From: Pogostemon cablin
Taxonomy: Eukaryota > Streptophyta > Magnoliopsida > Lamiales > Lamiaceae
NCBI GenBank assembly: GCA_023678885.1
Contig: CM043000.1
Coordinates: 22,738,729 to 22,802,728, forward strand
Direction: 5' to 3'
Length of the DNA stretch: 64,000 nucleotides
Within the stretch, counting starts at the first letter, position 1. Each line of letters begins with the position of its first letter. Shown here one piece after another: positions 1-11,834 of the stretch. Under the pieces are notes generated by a model, which worked only from the letters and a program-made list of their open reading frames with translations, had not been told where the DNA came from and ran no database searches. The translations under genes and the position numbers were made by a program.

Positions 1-290
1 GAGTAAGGATTTGAAATGGCTATCCAAAGTTATAATGAATTGCAAATGCACAAAAAAGAAAAAAGTAACTACATCTTAAAATGAGAGCATGACTAATACA
101 AAAGGTAGATTTGGTGAGGATTAGAAATACATGAAGAGCTGGTTTCTTGTATATTTGGATTTGCTCATTTAATTTTGATTGAGTTGACCTTAACAATCCT
201 AATGAGATGATGTAATGAAACTTAGAAAGTAAAAAGTACTTGAGTCATGAACTACTAGAACAAAATATTTAATTTTGAAAAATATAAAAC

Positions 291-321
<31 letters not shown>

Positions 322-1044
322 AGTTCGATCATTATTTCCTCCAAATGTGTACAAGTTACTTATGTTATACTACTAATTTGTACAGGGGGATTTCACATGA
401 GGATCACTCATCAGTACTACAAGTGTTGGGTTAATATTTCCTCCAAATGTGTACAAGTTACCCAATACTACTACTTGGCTAAACGCCAAAGAGTTCAATT
501 AATAATTTCTCCATGTGTGTAATAGCTACGAATGTCATAATTAGTATATGGGTATTGTACAAGAGCGAGATTAATTGAATAGAGTCGTTTAATTTGTTGA
601 TTTAATTGAATAGAAGAATATATATACTAATACTAAATAATTAATTGATGGTTGAATTTATGAATAAGAGAGTGGCTCACAAAGTTTTATTTTTTTAATG
701 GGAAAGTCGTTTAAAAAAACAACACACTTTAATTTACATAGTATAATGTTAGAGATAAGTATTGTGAGCGAGTTAGACGGGCTCAGAAGTAAACCCAGAT
801 AGCATATCTAAGATAGGTAAGAATGTTTTGTGAGTAGCTACTGCTCACACAAAAGATCATTGAACAATAACTAATACTTGCAATATTTTGACTTGATGTT
901 CCAAGGTTTGAATCCATCATCATCTTAATAAATACAATCTACAAATTCATCCGTCAAACATCCAAATATTGGATTGGTCAATAGGCGCCAATTTCTCGAT
1001 CTCTGTGACATGGAGTAATATATGTGGATGTGTAAGTAACATTT
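1..1044. other. AT-rich intergenic DNA with a short dispersed repeat
   Basis: No coding potential is apparent. A poly(A) run lies near 297-320. A motif built on TTTCCTCCAAATGTGTACAA occurs near 334 and 437 in direct orientation, with a weaker third copy near 505, so a unit of roughly 80-100 bp may be duplicated here. Nothing else is recognisable. Confidence 0.5.
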
Positions 1045-3551
1045 TTATGTAATTAATTGATCCAAAATATGTAAGAAAAATTGAAGGACAAACCTCTTTG
1101 AGCGAGTTGGGAATCCTGCATTGAGGTTCCCATCCTCCCAGGAAGATTGGATGCAGACATCTTTGAGCTCACCAAAATGATCTTTAGATTTGAATTGGTG
1201 TGGCAAACGCATTGCACAAGGGCTGCACTCAATCACTTGAACCTCTTTTGGAATTGAATATGCGTCCCAAATCACCTCTCTGAGTTTGTAGCAGTGTTTC
1301 AAACTCTGGCATCCCGGCCACGAGAAGCTCCCCCTTCCCACTTTCCAGTGCACTAGATCACTGTCTTCGATCACAAGATATCTGAGTACATGAAATCCAT
1401 CTTTAACTTCCCACTCCGGAGGTAATGCACCGATCCTGCTCATTTGTTCCCTGGAAACCCCAAACCACTCAAATGCAACTTCTTCAGACCTGATGGGAAC
1501 ATTGAGATAGGTACTGGCACTTGAAGTGACCCGAAATTGGGATTCACCAACACACATTTGAGTGATTCTAGTCTGACGAGAACCAAAGGATTTATCTCTG
1601 CCATCACATGCCAATTCTATCTGAATTCCTAACTTTTTAAATTTGGAGATTCTCTTAACAACACCTCTGCTACAGTTGTGAGCGCTCACACCCAAGAGTG
1701 TAAGTAGGTTTCTCAAGGAAGTGCCACGATTCAAATCCGGTAAGTTACTTCCCATGATCTCAATATGCTTCAGTTCTTGCATATCCCACATCTCTAGAGG
1801 CACACATGACACTCTACAAGACTTGATATTTAGATGTCGATGGATGATTATAAACTGAAGGTTCCAGAGTTTGGATATCGAAGCAGGAAGTTTTCCATCG
1901 CAGGTGAGAGCAAGATATCTCAACTGAACTAGTTTTAGTACTTGTACAGGAAACTCATAGAGACGGATTTGAAGAGCATCCACTACCCTAAGCAACCTCA
2001 GACCAAAGTATATGGGTACTTGATATTGATGATAGGGACCAAAACATAAAAGCGCACGAGCAGTGGATGCACAGAAATCTCCTATGGAGTTGTTTATCTC
2101 TTTGATGCCAAATAAAACATTGTGGAAGCACAAACGACGCTGGTTACTTAGACCTTGTTCAGAAGCATCAACCAGACGGTTTAAGGCTTGAAAAAACTTG
2201 TTTCTCCCAGCTTCTTTATGGCACAGGTACCAGAAGGAAGAATGGAGGCGGCAAGTCTTTATGTAGTTCAAATGTAAACACCACCAATTGGCACTTATTT
2301 GGCATGTGATCAAGAGACTATTTGCAACAAGCTCCGTCAAGCATTTCTCGTATTCTGAAGTTGATGCTATGTTTGAGTCGAGAAGCCCCTCAGCAGTCCA
2401 CAAATTGATGAGTTGGGATGCAGGGATGTTATGATTTAGAGGAAAAACACCCACGTAAAGAAAGAAGGACTTTAAAAGTTGAGGTAAGTAATCGTAGCTT
2501 GGATGCAGTACCTCAGAGATATCTTCATAAGCATTCTTGAAAACAGAGTTGTGGTGGTTTGCTACCTGGCTCCAGTAGTGTGGGGTTTTGTCGGCTTTGG
2601 ATAGATAGTGCGCAACCAATAGGATCATGAGAGGAAGACCATCACAAATCTCGGCAATCTTCTTTCCGTGTTTCTCAAGTTGTGGAGGGCATCCCAACTC
2701 TCATGCTTACTCAGCAACCGAATTGTGTTTCTGGCATCATAAGCAGTTCGGGTAGCATGCTCGGCCACGTGCTGTAGTCTAGTTGTGAGCAACACACGAC
2801 TTCTTCCATAATTATTTTCAGCCAGTGGCCAGCTGATCCCACACACTCTTCTCCCATATATCATCCAACACAACAAGGCATGTTTTATCTTTCAAAACTT
2901 CCTTCAACCACTCAGCATCTCCCAGTCCTTGTCTATAATCCATGCCGGGATCCAGTTGGGCTGCAATGCTCTGTATGATTCCTTTCACTTCACATTTTCT
3001 TCCTACCCTCGCCCAGGCAGAACGCTCAAAATCACTCAAAACCGATGGATCTTGGAATAACTCCTTCACTACCCTAGTCTTACAAATACCTGCCATCCCA
3101 GTGAGTGCCACAACACTGAATCCCCAATAAATCTTAAGCTTATCTCTGACTTCTGCGTACACGTCTGATAATCCAACCATCTTTCCAGCAACACCAAGTT
3201 TTCTTCTTCAAGCAAGGGGTGGTGCAGCTCATTAATGTACTCCACCTCCATCTTTTTCACTGTTTCGGTGAAGGACTCAACATCTTGCCTGCTGATATTA
3301 ATCTGATCTAAGACATGGGCTTCAAGCAGGTCTTCAAAATTGCAGACCGCTTCTCTGATCTGAGCATCCAAAGCATTCACCCGCTTCCTGCTGCTACTCT
3401 TGCTGCTATCATCCAAGCTTTTGAGAATTTCTTGCAGGGACTTGAGCTCCGAATGCGCTAACCCTATGATTTCTCGAGATGCGGGAATGTTACAAGAGTT
3501 TACAAGACGCTCTATCGTGTTCTTCGCAGAAATAACACTAGCATAAGCCAT
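1045..3551 (-). pseudogene. CC-NB-ARC-LRR (R1-type NLR) disease-resistance pseudogene
   Basis: This is the remains of an intracellular immune receptor of the late-blight R1/Rx-N class. The first ATG is at 3551. A coiled-coil Rx-N domain occupies 3551-3190, NB-ARC about 3180-2400 and leucine-rich repeats about 2100-1130. Pieces of the protein lie in alternating frames: N-terminus, then P-loop to kinase-2, then RNBS-B, then GLPL to LRR. That requires three frameshifts, near 3190, 2830 and 2690. The kinase-2 core CLVVLDDIW, the RNBS-B SRVLLTTR and GLPL are readable. The P-loop reads GMAGICKTR, so its last glycine is cysteine and the next threonine is arginine. The MHD position reads LHS, which is common in this family. 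Homology seems to stop near 1130, and a C-terminal exon may be missing. I see no way to splice around all three shifts, so pseudogene is the best reading. Sequencing error cannot explain the P-loop. Confidence 0.85.
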
Positions 3552-4460
3552 CTCTTTCAATTTTCGCTATAAGCAAAAGCAATTGTTGATGGAATTATTG
3601 ATTGTTTGGTAGCCTAGCCTAGGTGGGAATGGGACATTTGCAAGATAGAAATGATGAATACCCCAACTGTTGATTTCTTTTTTAGAGTAAAGTAAATAAA
3701 TTATTGATTTTCTTTGGCAGGTATTTGATCATTATCCAATCAGTTGAGTCAAATAAAAACCTCTCTCTCTCTCTCTCTCTCTCTCATGAGAATAGACTCA
3801 GTCTAGTTAAAAATCGTAAAGGATTCTCTATGGGTGATGTGTGAATCATCTAAATTCTTGGTGACGGAGATATCTCCTCGAATAGAGAATCTCGATCAAA
3901 CCCAAGGAATATGAGATGAAACTCTTTTGTATTAGAGAATCCGAGCTGACAAATACTTGGAGATCCACTAATTTGAAGTACCAAAAGAGACAATAATAGT
4001 AGAAAACAAAGAAATTATAATATTGGCCATGTGAATGTAGCGTCCTGCTAATTGGTATGTTTTTGCTCCGTGAGCTGCCCAAATTGATGAAAAGGGTTTC
4101 TTTTGGCCGTCTTGATGTACTGTTTTAGTAATTGGTTTCAAATTTCTTTTGCGATGATGTTTCACAAATTGGTCTTTTATTGTGTTGTTGCTCCCTTCAT
4201 ACGGCATTGGAGAATGTGAATAGGAAGAATGAGAAAAGTCACAAATTGAGGAGAAAAAGTTTATATTGGCGTAGATACATGATTGCTGAGAAAGAAGGTA
4301 TTGCCGAAGAAGGGGGAGGGTGATGTTCAGTTCAGACACAACTTAAGATTCTATTTGTAATGGAAGCAATAATCTTGACAATGGTGAATTTTAAACTAGC
4401 ATGAAGCAAAATTGCCCAACTGAGTATTCATTGTATTATCCAACCATTTGCTGACCTGTG
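3552..4460. other. Intergenic spacer with a CT microsatellite
   Basis: A pure (CT)n run lies at about 3763-3784. Several short open frames occur on the minus strand (for example 3968-4339) but show no recognisable domain. The 3' end of STR8 follows. No regulatory motif can be claimed. Confidence 0.4.
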
Positions 4461-7400
4461 TCAATATATACTATAATAATTTTGGGGAAGCTGAAGCTGA
4501 AGATGACGATAGGTGTGCCACTTTTGGTATCTCTGGTGCCCCGGTAGCACAGGCCTAAGCCGAGATGCAGATGTGCACTTTGTACAGCAGCATCCTCTCA
4601 GATCATCTACACATTTCACACAGCATCTGCACGTACCCAAACTCATTCATTAAGCTACCAATAACTTTTCCTGCATCCCACTTGCCCCTATTACTTATTA
4701 TCCCAGGAATTTCAAATTCAGAAATCAACAATTAGATAAGCTACCATCACTACTGCAATATCAAATTCCAATACTAGGATCTAATAAAGTGCTTTATATT
4801 CTCAGATATCAACTTACAGGAAGAGCAAGTTGCAATCGAGATTTGCACAGTTGCGGTGCTTTAATTCAGATATGTGAGACCCACACACGTAGCATTTACT
4901 GAAAGAATGACATTCTTCTTGCTTTCTACTTGACTCATCACTGATTTCTGGCTCCTGGGTCGGAGGTGCCAGAGAAAGGCGTCCATCAAACACAAATAGA
5001 TTCCCAACCCATCCAACCGGACCTTCATTCTCAAGAAAATGAGAAACACCTCCCTCCAGAGTGTACAATTTTTTGAAACCCTGTTGCCTGAATATAACAC
5101 GTGCTTAGTGCAATAGAAGAACCCCTCACCCAAAAAACTGTGTAAAATCAAGTACACAGCATTCGAGTTTATCAGGGTCTATTAACTGTTGTGCTGAAGC
5201 TTCTGGTTATTACTAATGGCAATGGTACGTTTTGAATCAGTGTTCAATGATTAAAAGAAAATACGGGCTCAGAATATTCAAAACATGCACGTAGAAACAG
5301 GAGATTGACCTGAGGAATGTGGAATATACATCACAGCGGATTCCACCAGTACAGTACATCAATATTTCTGTCTTCTCTTTATCAACAGCAGCTAGAGGAT
5401 CTGAAGCCGGCACCTGGTCACAGATAAGTACAAATCGTATTTAGTTTTCTATCTCAAACAGAAATAATCAACCACGGATCTTATCTATGACCAGACAGCC
5501 ACATTTATGTACTGCAGAATTAAGATAAAGAGAGAAACACCAAGCAAATTCTTTAAGACATCAACTACTTTACATTTTTCTTAACCTGCTCTATTGGTGG
5601 GCAAATCGATTTATTGGTCTATCAAGTGACTCAGGTCATAGTATTTAAATCACCTATAATATTCTTAAAATCTTAGGCTGCAACGGTGCAACCTCCAACT
5701 TAATGCACACTAAAAAGATTTAGGGTTTTCATATATGTTGAAGTTATAGCATAGATAACTTGATACATTAGAAAGTGAAATGGTAGCATTACAGAAGATG
5801 TACTTGCCTCTGTCTCGGATAAGCCAAATGAAGTACTCCGGAAGCAATCAACATCAGGACGCTGAGCCCCCTGGAAGTGACCGACATCCCATTCATAACC
5901 TAATTACATACAAGGTTTAACTACATGTCAATGTAATAAACAGAGCCTTTTCTATGAATGAAAATGGATATTTTTAAATCATTTTAACAGTCACTTGTTT
6001 ATATAATGGAAAGCAGAAACAAAAAAGAAAGCCATTTGTTGATAAGCCCATTCCTTAAACCAAAAACAATTGAAACATCAAGAATTCAGGTAAGTCTATG
6101 ATTTACCTTTATATGATGGAAGTTTACATCAGAGTATTGATTTTTTATTCCAGCAATCATGAAATATATGTCCAATAACTAAAAATGATGGATACAAGTA
6201 TTAGGAACTAACTACTCCCTCTGTCCCGGAGAAGTACTAGCCTTTTCTTTGTGCATGTAGATTAAGAAAGTGCACATTTTGAGCATAGTTTGGTATTTTT
6301 CTGTAATTAAAAAAGAAAAAAAGAAAAAAAAGAAAGGGTAAAGTTTGTTATGTGCCTTAGGTGAGAGTAGCATTTTTTAAAATAAAGTGTATTGAAAGGT
6401 TAGTTATTTTGACTCTATTTTCATTTTAGGAAATGTGAAAACTTTTATGGGACAAACCAAAATATAAAATGTGAATACTTTTGAGGGATGGAGGGAGTAT
6501 TTTTTAGAAGGGGTGTACCATTTCTCACATCAAGTAGAATGCAGTTTGTGTGTGCTGCATCAAAATCATTAGACCCATTAGCAGCTTCCAGCTTGCTCCT
6601 CCATTGAGATGGTGAAAGAGGAGTAGCTCGCATTGATGGATCCAGTACAGGGAGATGTGAAATGCTCTTTTCAACCTAAGAAGAAAAATTTTGGCTCTAA
6701 ATTGGTTTATCTAGGGCATATTCTCAATGAAAATTTGAAGAAGCTAACACTTCAGCTTTTAGGATTCATATATCAATCATTAAGGCATTTAATTTAACGT
6801 ATATTAACAACAAAAAATATATACAAGGCATTATACTACAACTGGCACTGATGAAGTCCTCCATTTCTATCAGAGGGCTGACCCAATACATTGGACTGGA
6901 ACGACCCACATACAAACAATATGTGAACCCAAAACTGAAGAAATAATAAGAATGGAAGAGTGATCAAGAAAGATATATAAATGTAACTTGCCTGTACAAG
7001 TGATGGTTTGTACCGCAGCTTCAATTTTGGGAAAGCATGACCATTCATAGCTGGAGAAATCTGAACTAATAAGTCTGAAAACCTATTATCTTCCTTGACC
7101 CATTCAGCATATGCGAGTGCATCTTTAGATGGGCCACTGTACTGCAAGAGATGGGAGTTTCAGGCAAGAGAAGGCATTGAATATGCTACAAGAAGGAATC
7201 ACTCTATGAGGAAGTAACTTCTCCATTGCCACAGCCAACTAATATCAATTCCATTCTATACATCCAACATATTCAAGGTAAATTATTATAATTGTGGATC
7301 ACAACAGAAGCATAGCAAAAGATATAAAATCCAAACTTCTAAACTCGCGCTGGTAAGTAACTGGTATTTATTAGCACTAGTATATACTCCCTCCATCCCC

Positions 7401-8365
7401 TTGAAAGCTAACCTTTGTTTTTGTGTAGTGGGTTGAGTATAAATTTTTTTTTTGCCACATCAATCTAAAAAGGAAATGGATACTTTGTAATGGGACAGAC
7501 CAAAATGGAAAAAATGGATACTATGTAAAGGGGAAGGAGGGAGTATTTAAAAACATAAGAGAGAAAAAGGAAAAATAAAATAAATACCTGGGCGTTAATC
7601 CCTTGCTCATTCAAATATATACGGCCATGTATATCACGACCCTGAATTGAGCAGCGAAAGACATAAAATACTTGCTAGTGGCAGTTGTTTTCAAGAATAA
7701 ATGTAAAGGAGAAACGCAATAAGCAAATTAGCCATAAGTCTGAAATCAATTCATATTCATTCTCGTTGGCACCAAGCATAGAGTGCATCCTGAGAAGCAG
7801 CAAGGAAATAGCATTTGGAATATTCAGGCAACCATATAATATCATATACTAGTCTCAAAAAAATCTTCATTTCAATAGTGCCTTCAAATTAACTCTAATG
7901 TGACAGTGAAATAGGAAATTAAACGACATAAAAAAATGCAATAGCTCATACAAACAAGTAAAAAGCGTAAACTCACAAAATAAGAAGAATTACCTGAATG
8001 AAAGAGAGATGCTTGGAGACCTCCTCTTCAGGGTTGTCTACAAAAACAAACCGGTAAAAATTGACCACTATAAACTCATGGTCGTCGTATTCTTTAGAAG
8101 CACCAACCTCCGTCTGCACCCAGACCCCATTTGAGGGCGAAATACTGTAAATTTCTCCATATCTCCCATAAACTTTACTCCTACCGCTACCATGAATTTC
8201 ATTTCTATTTCGGTACCCTGCAAAACTCATAGAACTGAATAATGGGGTTCCATTGTTGAAAATGGAGAATTCTTGAATGGAAACAGTAATATAATTCTTG
8301 CTGGTGACAGTGGAATTGGTTATGGCTAAAGGTATCCTGGAGATAAGAGCATGGGAGGAGGCCAT
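4461..8365 (-). CDS. STR8: Rhodanese-like domain-containing protein 8 (STR8, TrhO/UPF0176 family), frame broken in exon 2
   Basis: Eight exons on the minus strand: 7994-8365, 7590-7641, 6992-7141, 6519-6675, 5808-5899, 5310-5413, 4818-5087, 4461-4626. The product has an N-terminal extension expected to be a chloroplast transit peptide, an acylphosphatase-like TrhO N-terminal domain (exons 1-4), a rhodanese domain with the active-site loop MYCTGGIRC in exon 6 (about residue 296), and a Cys-rich tail (exons 7-8). Bacterial TrhO uses this fold to hydroxylate tRNA uridine 34; that the plant protein does the same is inference. Seven exons join in frame, but exon 2 has 52 nt where 54 are expected. 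A TA dinucleotide is missing inside the conserved GRIYLNEQGIN stretch and the frame meets TGA four codons later. The total is 1363 nt, two short of a multiple of three. Introns 3 and 5 have GC donors. Two MITEs sit in introns. Either the allele is dead or there is a two-base sequence error. Confidence 0.88.
6215..6497. mobile_element. Stowaway-like MITE in STR8 intron 4
   Basis: The ends CTCCCTCTGTCCC and GGGATGGAGGGAG are inverted repeats flanked by TA at 6213-6214 and 6498-6499. It is about 283 bp long with no coding capacity. The right end lies only about 20 bp from the exon 4 donor. Confidence 0.88.
7387..7543. mobile_element. Stowaway-like MITE in STR8 intron 2
   Basis: The ends CTCCCTCCATCCC and GGGGAAGGAGGGAG are flanked by TA. 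At about 157 bp it is a short, probably internally deleted member. Internal sequence resembles the MITE at 40415-40680. Confidence 0.85.
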
Positions 8366-8455
8366 TGGTAATGACTGTGATTTGGATTGGAGTGGACTCC
8401 TCCAGTACCTGAAATTGTGAATTTATTCCTGGGGTAATAATGTAATTTAGCACTT

Positions 8456-8880
8456 TCCCCCCACACAGGATTCCAAAAAAAAAATACTTGCGTGCACGTT
8501 AGGATATTATCTCATTTTCGTCAATTATAATTTGCAATTTTTAATTTTGGTCATTTTTCGATTTTGATCATTTTTTGTTTAACTTTAGTCCTTTTGGTTC
8601 AGTTTTGATTATTTTTTGTCCACTTTTGATTCTAAATGTACATTTTCGAACTATTTTTGGATATTTTTTTAATATAAATGACTAAATTTGAACAAAAATA
8701 ACTAAAAGTAAACAAAAAAAAAACCAAAATTAAAAATTACAAATAATAAATGATTAAAATTAAAAAATATCATTATTAAATGACAAATTTTTATATTTAC
8801 CAAATTTTGATATTTACCCTTCCGCATATAATAGTAATACTATTAATTTCTCTCTTTTTAATATTTTATTGTTCCATCAA
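8456..8880. repeat. Imperfect AT-rich inverted repeat downstream of the STR8 promoter
   Basis: Between about 8530 and 8780, T-rich blocks of the form ATTTTGGTCATTTTT on the left are mirrored by complementary A-rich blocks on the right. This suggests a decayed MITE or foldback element. No clear target duplication was found. Confidence 0.4.
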
Positions 8881-9586
8881 GTGATTTGAAAACTGGACCA
8901 GCCCGGTCGATTCAACCGGTTTAACAAGGAACAGGTGACGGGACCGATCCAAAACTACCTAAAAATCGTTTTCACGGGAAAAAACCGTTAAGAACCGATC
9001 AGAATCGAGAAACCGGTAAACCGATAGAACCGAAAAATCACCGATTTTGTGCATCACATCTAAACAAATCTATTCCTTCATGTATTATGTTCATACCTTC
9101 GTTAAAAGAGCAAAATCTTTACAAAATCCAGTCTACAAGAAATTACATACTCCATAGATCTAAAAAAATATATTGAAAACCTCTTTTTTAGAAGTTGAAT
9201 GGAAACCTATCTACACTGATTCAATAGATCGAAAAACCTTATGAGATGCCAAGCCACCCCTCAACGAATTTGATTTTCCGCTGAAATTCTTGATTAACTA
9301 TGAGGCCGACGCAATTCGTGTATTATGAAGCATTTATTTAAGTGAGAAAACAGAGATGAGTGAATGGAAAAGAAATGGCCTGGTACAGAAGAGTGAAGGA
9401 ATGGGAGAAGTGGAGAACAACGGCAGAATGGAGTGAAACGGCTGCAACCCTAACTTGTTCCTTTATATATGGTTTCCTTAATCAATCAGTGGGCTTTTAA
9501 AATTTGCTTATTCTATTTCACTTTTTTTTTTCAAATGGGCTGGGCTTAAGTATAGCCCCAAACTAAATAATTTATTTATTATATAT

Positions 9587-11402
9587 TGTGATACCCGAGC
9601 TTCTCATTACTCATGTGTCAATATAATTTAATTTGTATTATATGTATTTTATAATTATGTGATAATAATGTGACAATTATTTCTATATTTTATTTGTCTT
9701 TATATTTTTATTTAACACACCCATGATATAAATGGTGTCATTATGTGAATATATATGTGTATAAATATTTACGTGCATTAATTTGGATATATATAATTAA
9801 ATTATTTTATTTGTATAAATATATTATTTGTTAATTATTAAATATCACACGTGTTCTCGTAATAACAATAGTGGTAAAAAAATATATATGCATTATATCT
9901 TAGTTATTAAGTATTGCACGTATATTCGTAATGGATAATAATAATTATTATTATTATTATTTAATAAAATGACTGCAGTATATGTTACGTGGCATATTGA
10001 CTAGTGCATGTTTTGAGTGGCTGATGGGTAGACACGTAGCACTCACGTATTTAAGTTGAAAAAAATAAAAAATAGATAAAGTGTATTGCCAACTCACATA
10101 CTATATATATCGGTTATTACCCAATTTTGGAGTGTGAGGAAAGAGTAGCAAGTCTGTGAGCGAAAAAAAAAAGAAAGGAAGGGAGGGAGGGAGGAGTGTA
10201 CGTCGGAACGGGAAAGAAGTGATTGATTACCGTTCTTTACTAGGTGTATATTATTGTGGGAGTCCAGGTAAGTAGAAGTCCAACTACAATGCATAAACAT
10301 GCTGTTTGTGAATTATTTGTGATTAACATGTGATAATTATGATATGGATTATTTGTGACTAGTTTAATTACGTTATGAATTATTTGGGATTAATTTGTGA
10401 TACAAGATGTGGATTTATGTGATTTGGGGAAAGTATGGTTCATATTCAACAATATTGTTTGTAAATTATTTGTAATAAATTTGCAATACAAGTTGTAGAT
10501 TTATGTGATTTGAAATAATATCATTGTCCTATATATATTTATGTGATTGAAAACTGTTGAAAATATATTTGTATGATTTGAGAAGATATTGGTTATAAGG
10601 ATCTGTGTGATCCAAGATGAAGTTGTTATTTTAAAAAGGGATCCGTATGATTCAAGATGAAGTGGTTATTTTATAAATGAATCTATGTGATTGAATGTTG
10701 ATATTGATGTCGTAAATGGTTTATGATGCATAATTAATTGTCTTGGTTGCATGCATAAACATGAAAAGTGTTTTCCCTAAAATTAATTTTATACTAATGG
10801 TGTGTGCGGCTATATATGCATCTCTGTCAGGGTTTGGAAAAATTATTTCCGACACTTTATTCTGGGTTCGGAAAAATTGTCCCCAACACTCTGCCAGGGT
10901 TCGAAAAAATAGTTCTCGGAACTATATTCGGGGTTCGAAAAAATCGTCCCCATTGAGCAATTTTCAAAATAAAATAGACCAACTAGAAAGATTAGAAAAT
11001 AGGCGATAGAGAACTAAATGCATTTTTATGCACTGACATGCATGATTTCTACTTACTGAGATTTTTGTATCACTAGTTTATGCATTGTAGGTGAGTCTGT
11101 TGATGATTGAGTTTTGTGATGTGACTGTGCAAGCTATGGAGCTCCTTCAGGGTTTTGAGCGGATGCACATAGATGACGACCTGTTGGGCTAGGCCGAGGG
11201 TTTATTTTGTTTCTGCTGATGTTTTGTTATGTCATGTAATAAGTATTGTCATGAGTTTGTCTGGATTGATGTGGTGTCATAAACTGATGACGTATGTTAG
11301 ACTATGGTTTTAAATATATTATGTGGAAAAAAAAAATATATGCATTTTTTTATAATAATTATATTTATGTTAATTATACCTTATGTAAGGTGGGTCGTGT
11401 CA
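9587..11402 (+). repeat. Solo LTR of a Ty3/gypsy element
   Basis: It begins TGTGATACCCGAGCTTCTC and ends AAGGTGGGTCGTGTCA. Both ends match the LTR boundaries of the element at 43045-48853, where a PBS and a polypurine tract define them independently. The flanks TATAT and TATAC look like a 5-bp target duplication with one change. No internal retroelement sequence remains, so this is an LTR-LTR recombination product. It contains about four copies of a ~34-bp repeat (10830-10965) around the motif GGGTTCGAAAAAAT. Confidence 0.85.
10830..10965. repeat. ~34-bp tandem repeat inside the solo LTR
   Basis: Four diverged units carry a core like GGGTTCGGAAAAATTGTCCC. Variable direct repeats are common in LTR U3/R regions. 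No function is claimed. Confidence 0.7.
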
Positions 11403-11545
11403 TATACATTTTGTAATAATTATTTAAAATAATTAAAAATAGGTAAATTTAATTTTTCCCGTTGAACCGACCGGTCCGACCTTGAACCGCTAGGATTATC
11501 GGTTTGGCTTTCGGTCCGATTTTCTAATCATTGGTTCCATCCCAT

Positions 11546-11586
11546 TCTCATTCCCATTCCCATTCCCATTCCCATTCCCATTCCCC
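11546..11586. repeat. (CCCATT)n microsatellite
   Basis: Hexamer array of about six units, located about 250 bp upstream of the ALIS start codon. Confidence 0.9.
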
Positions 11587-11834
11587 TCAAATTAGTTACT
11601 CCATAAAATAACGTGGAAAATAACAGTGGATGAAGAAAGAGCCCCTCGTTGGGCGTTTGAAAGTAATTCGGAAAATCTGTAATTTTAGCAATCTCCCCTG
11701 AAAACAGAGCAAAAGGGAGATTCGAAGCGTGATCCAACAGCAGTTAATTTTTCTTCCTTCCAACAACAAAAGACGACATTTTAGGATTTGATTAGTTTGG
11801 AGGGACGTGCGTTTAATTTAATTAATCATTCACG

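Larger units (their letters stand above)
8882..11526. mobile_element. Degenerate DNA-transposon-like element, interrupted by a solo LTR
   Basis: The left edge (about 8882-9050) is rich in CCGGT/AACCGGT motifs and the right edge (about 11455-11526) carries complementary motifs (GAACCGACCGGTCCGACC), so the ends are imperfect inverted repeats. Such ends occur in non-autonomous hAT-like plant elements, but I cannot assign the superfamily firmly. The left interior (9060-9586) has no readable transposase. The solo LTR at 9587-11402 lies inside it. Confidence 0.45.

Noticed and set aside
3968..4339. 123-codon minus-strand frame between the NLR pseudogene and STR8
   Set aside because: No recognisable domain, low-complexity composition and overlap with other short frames.
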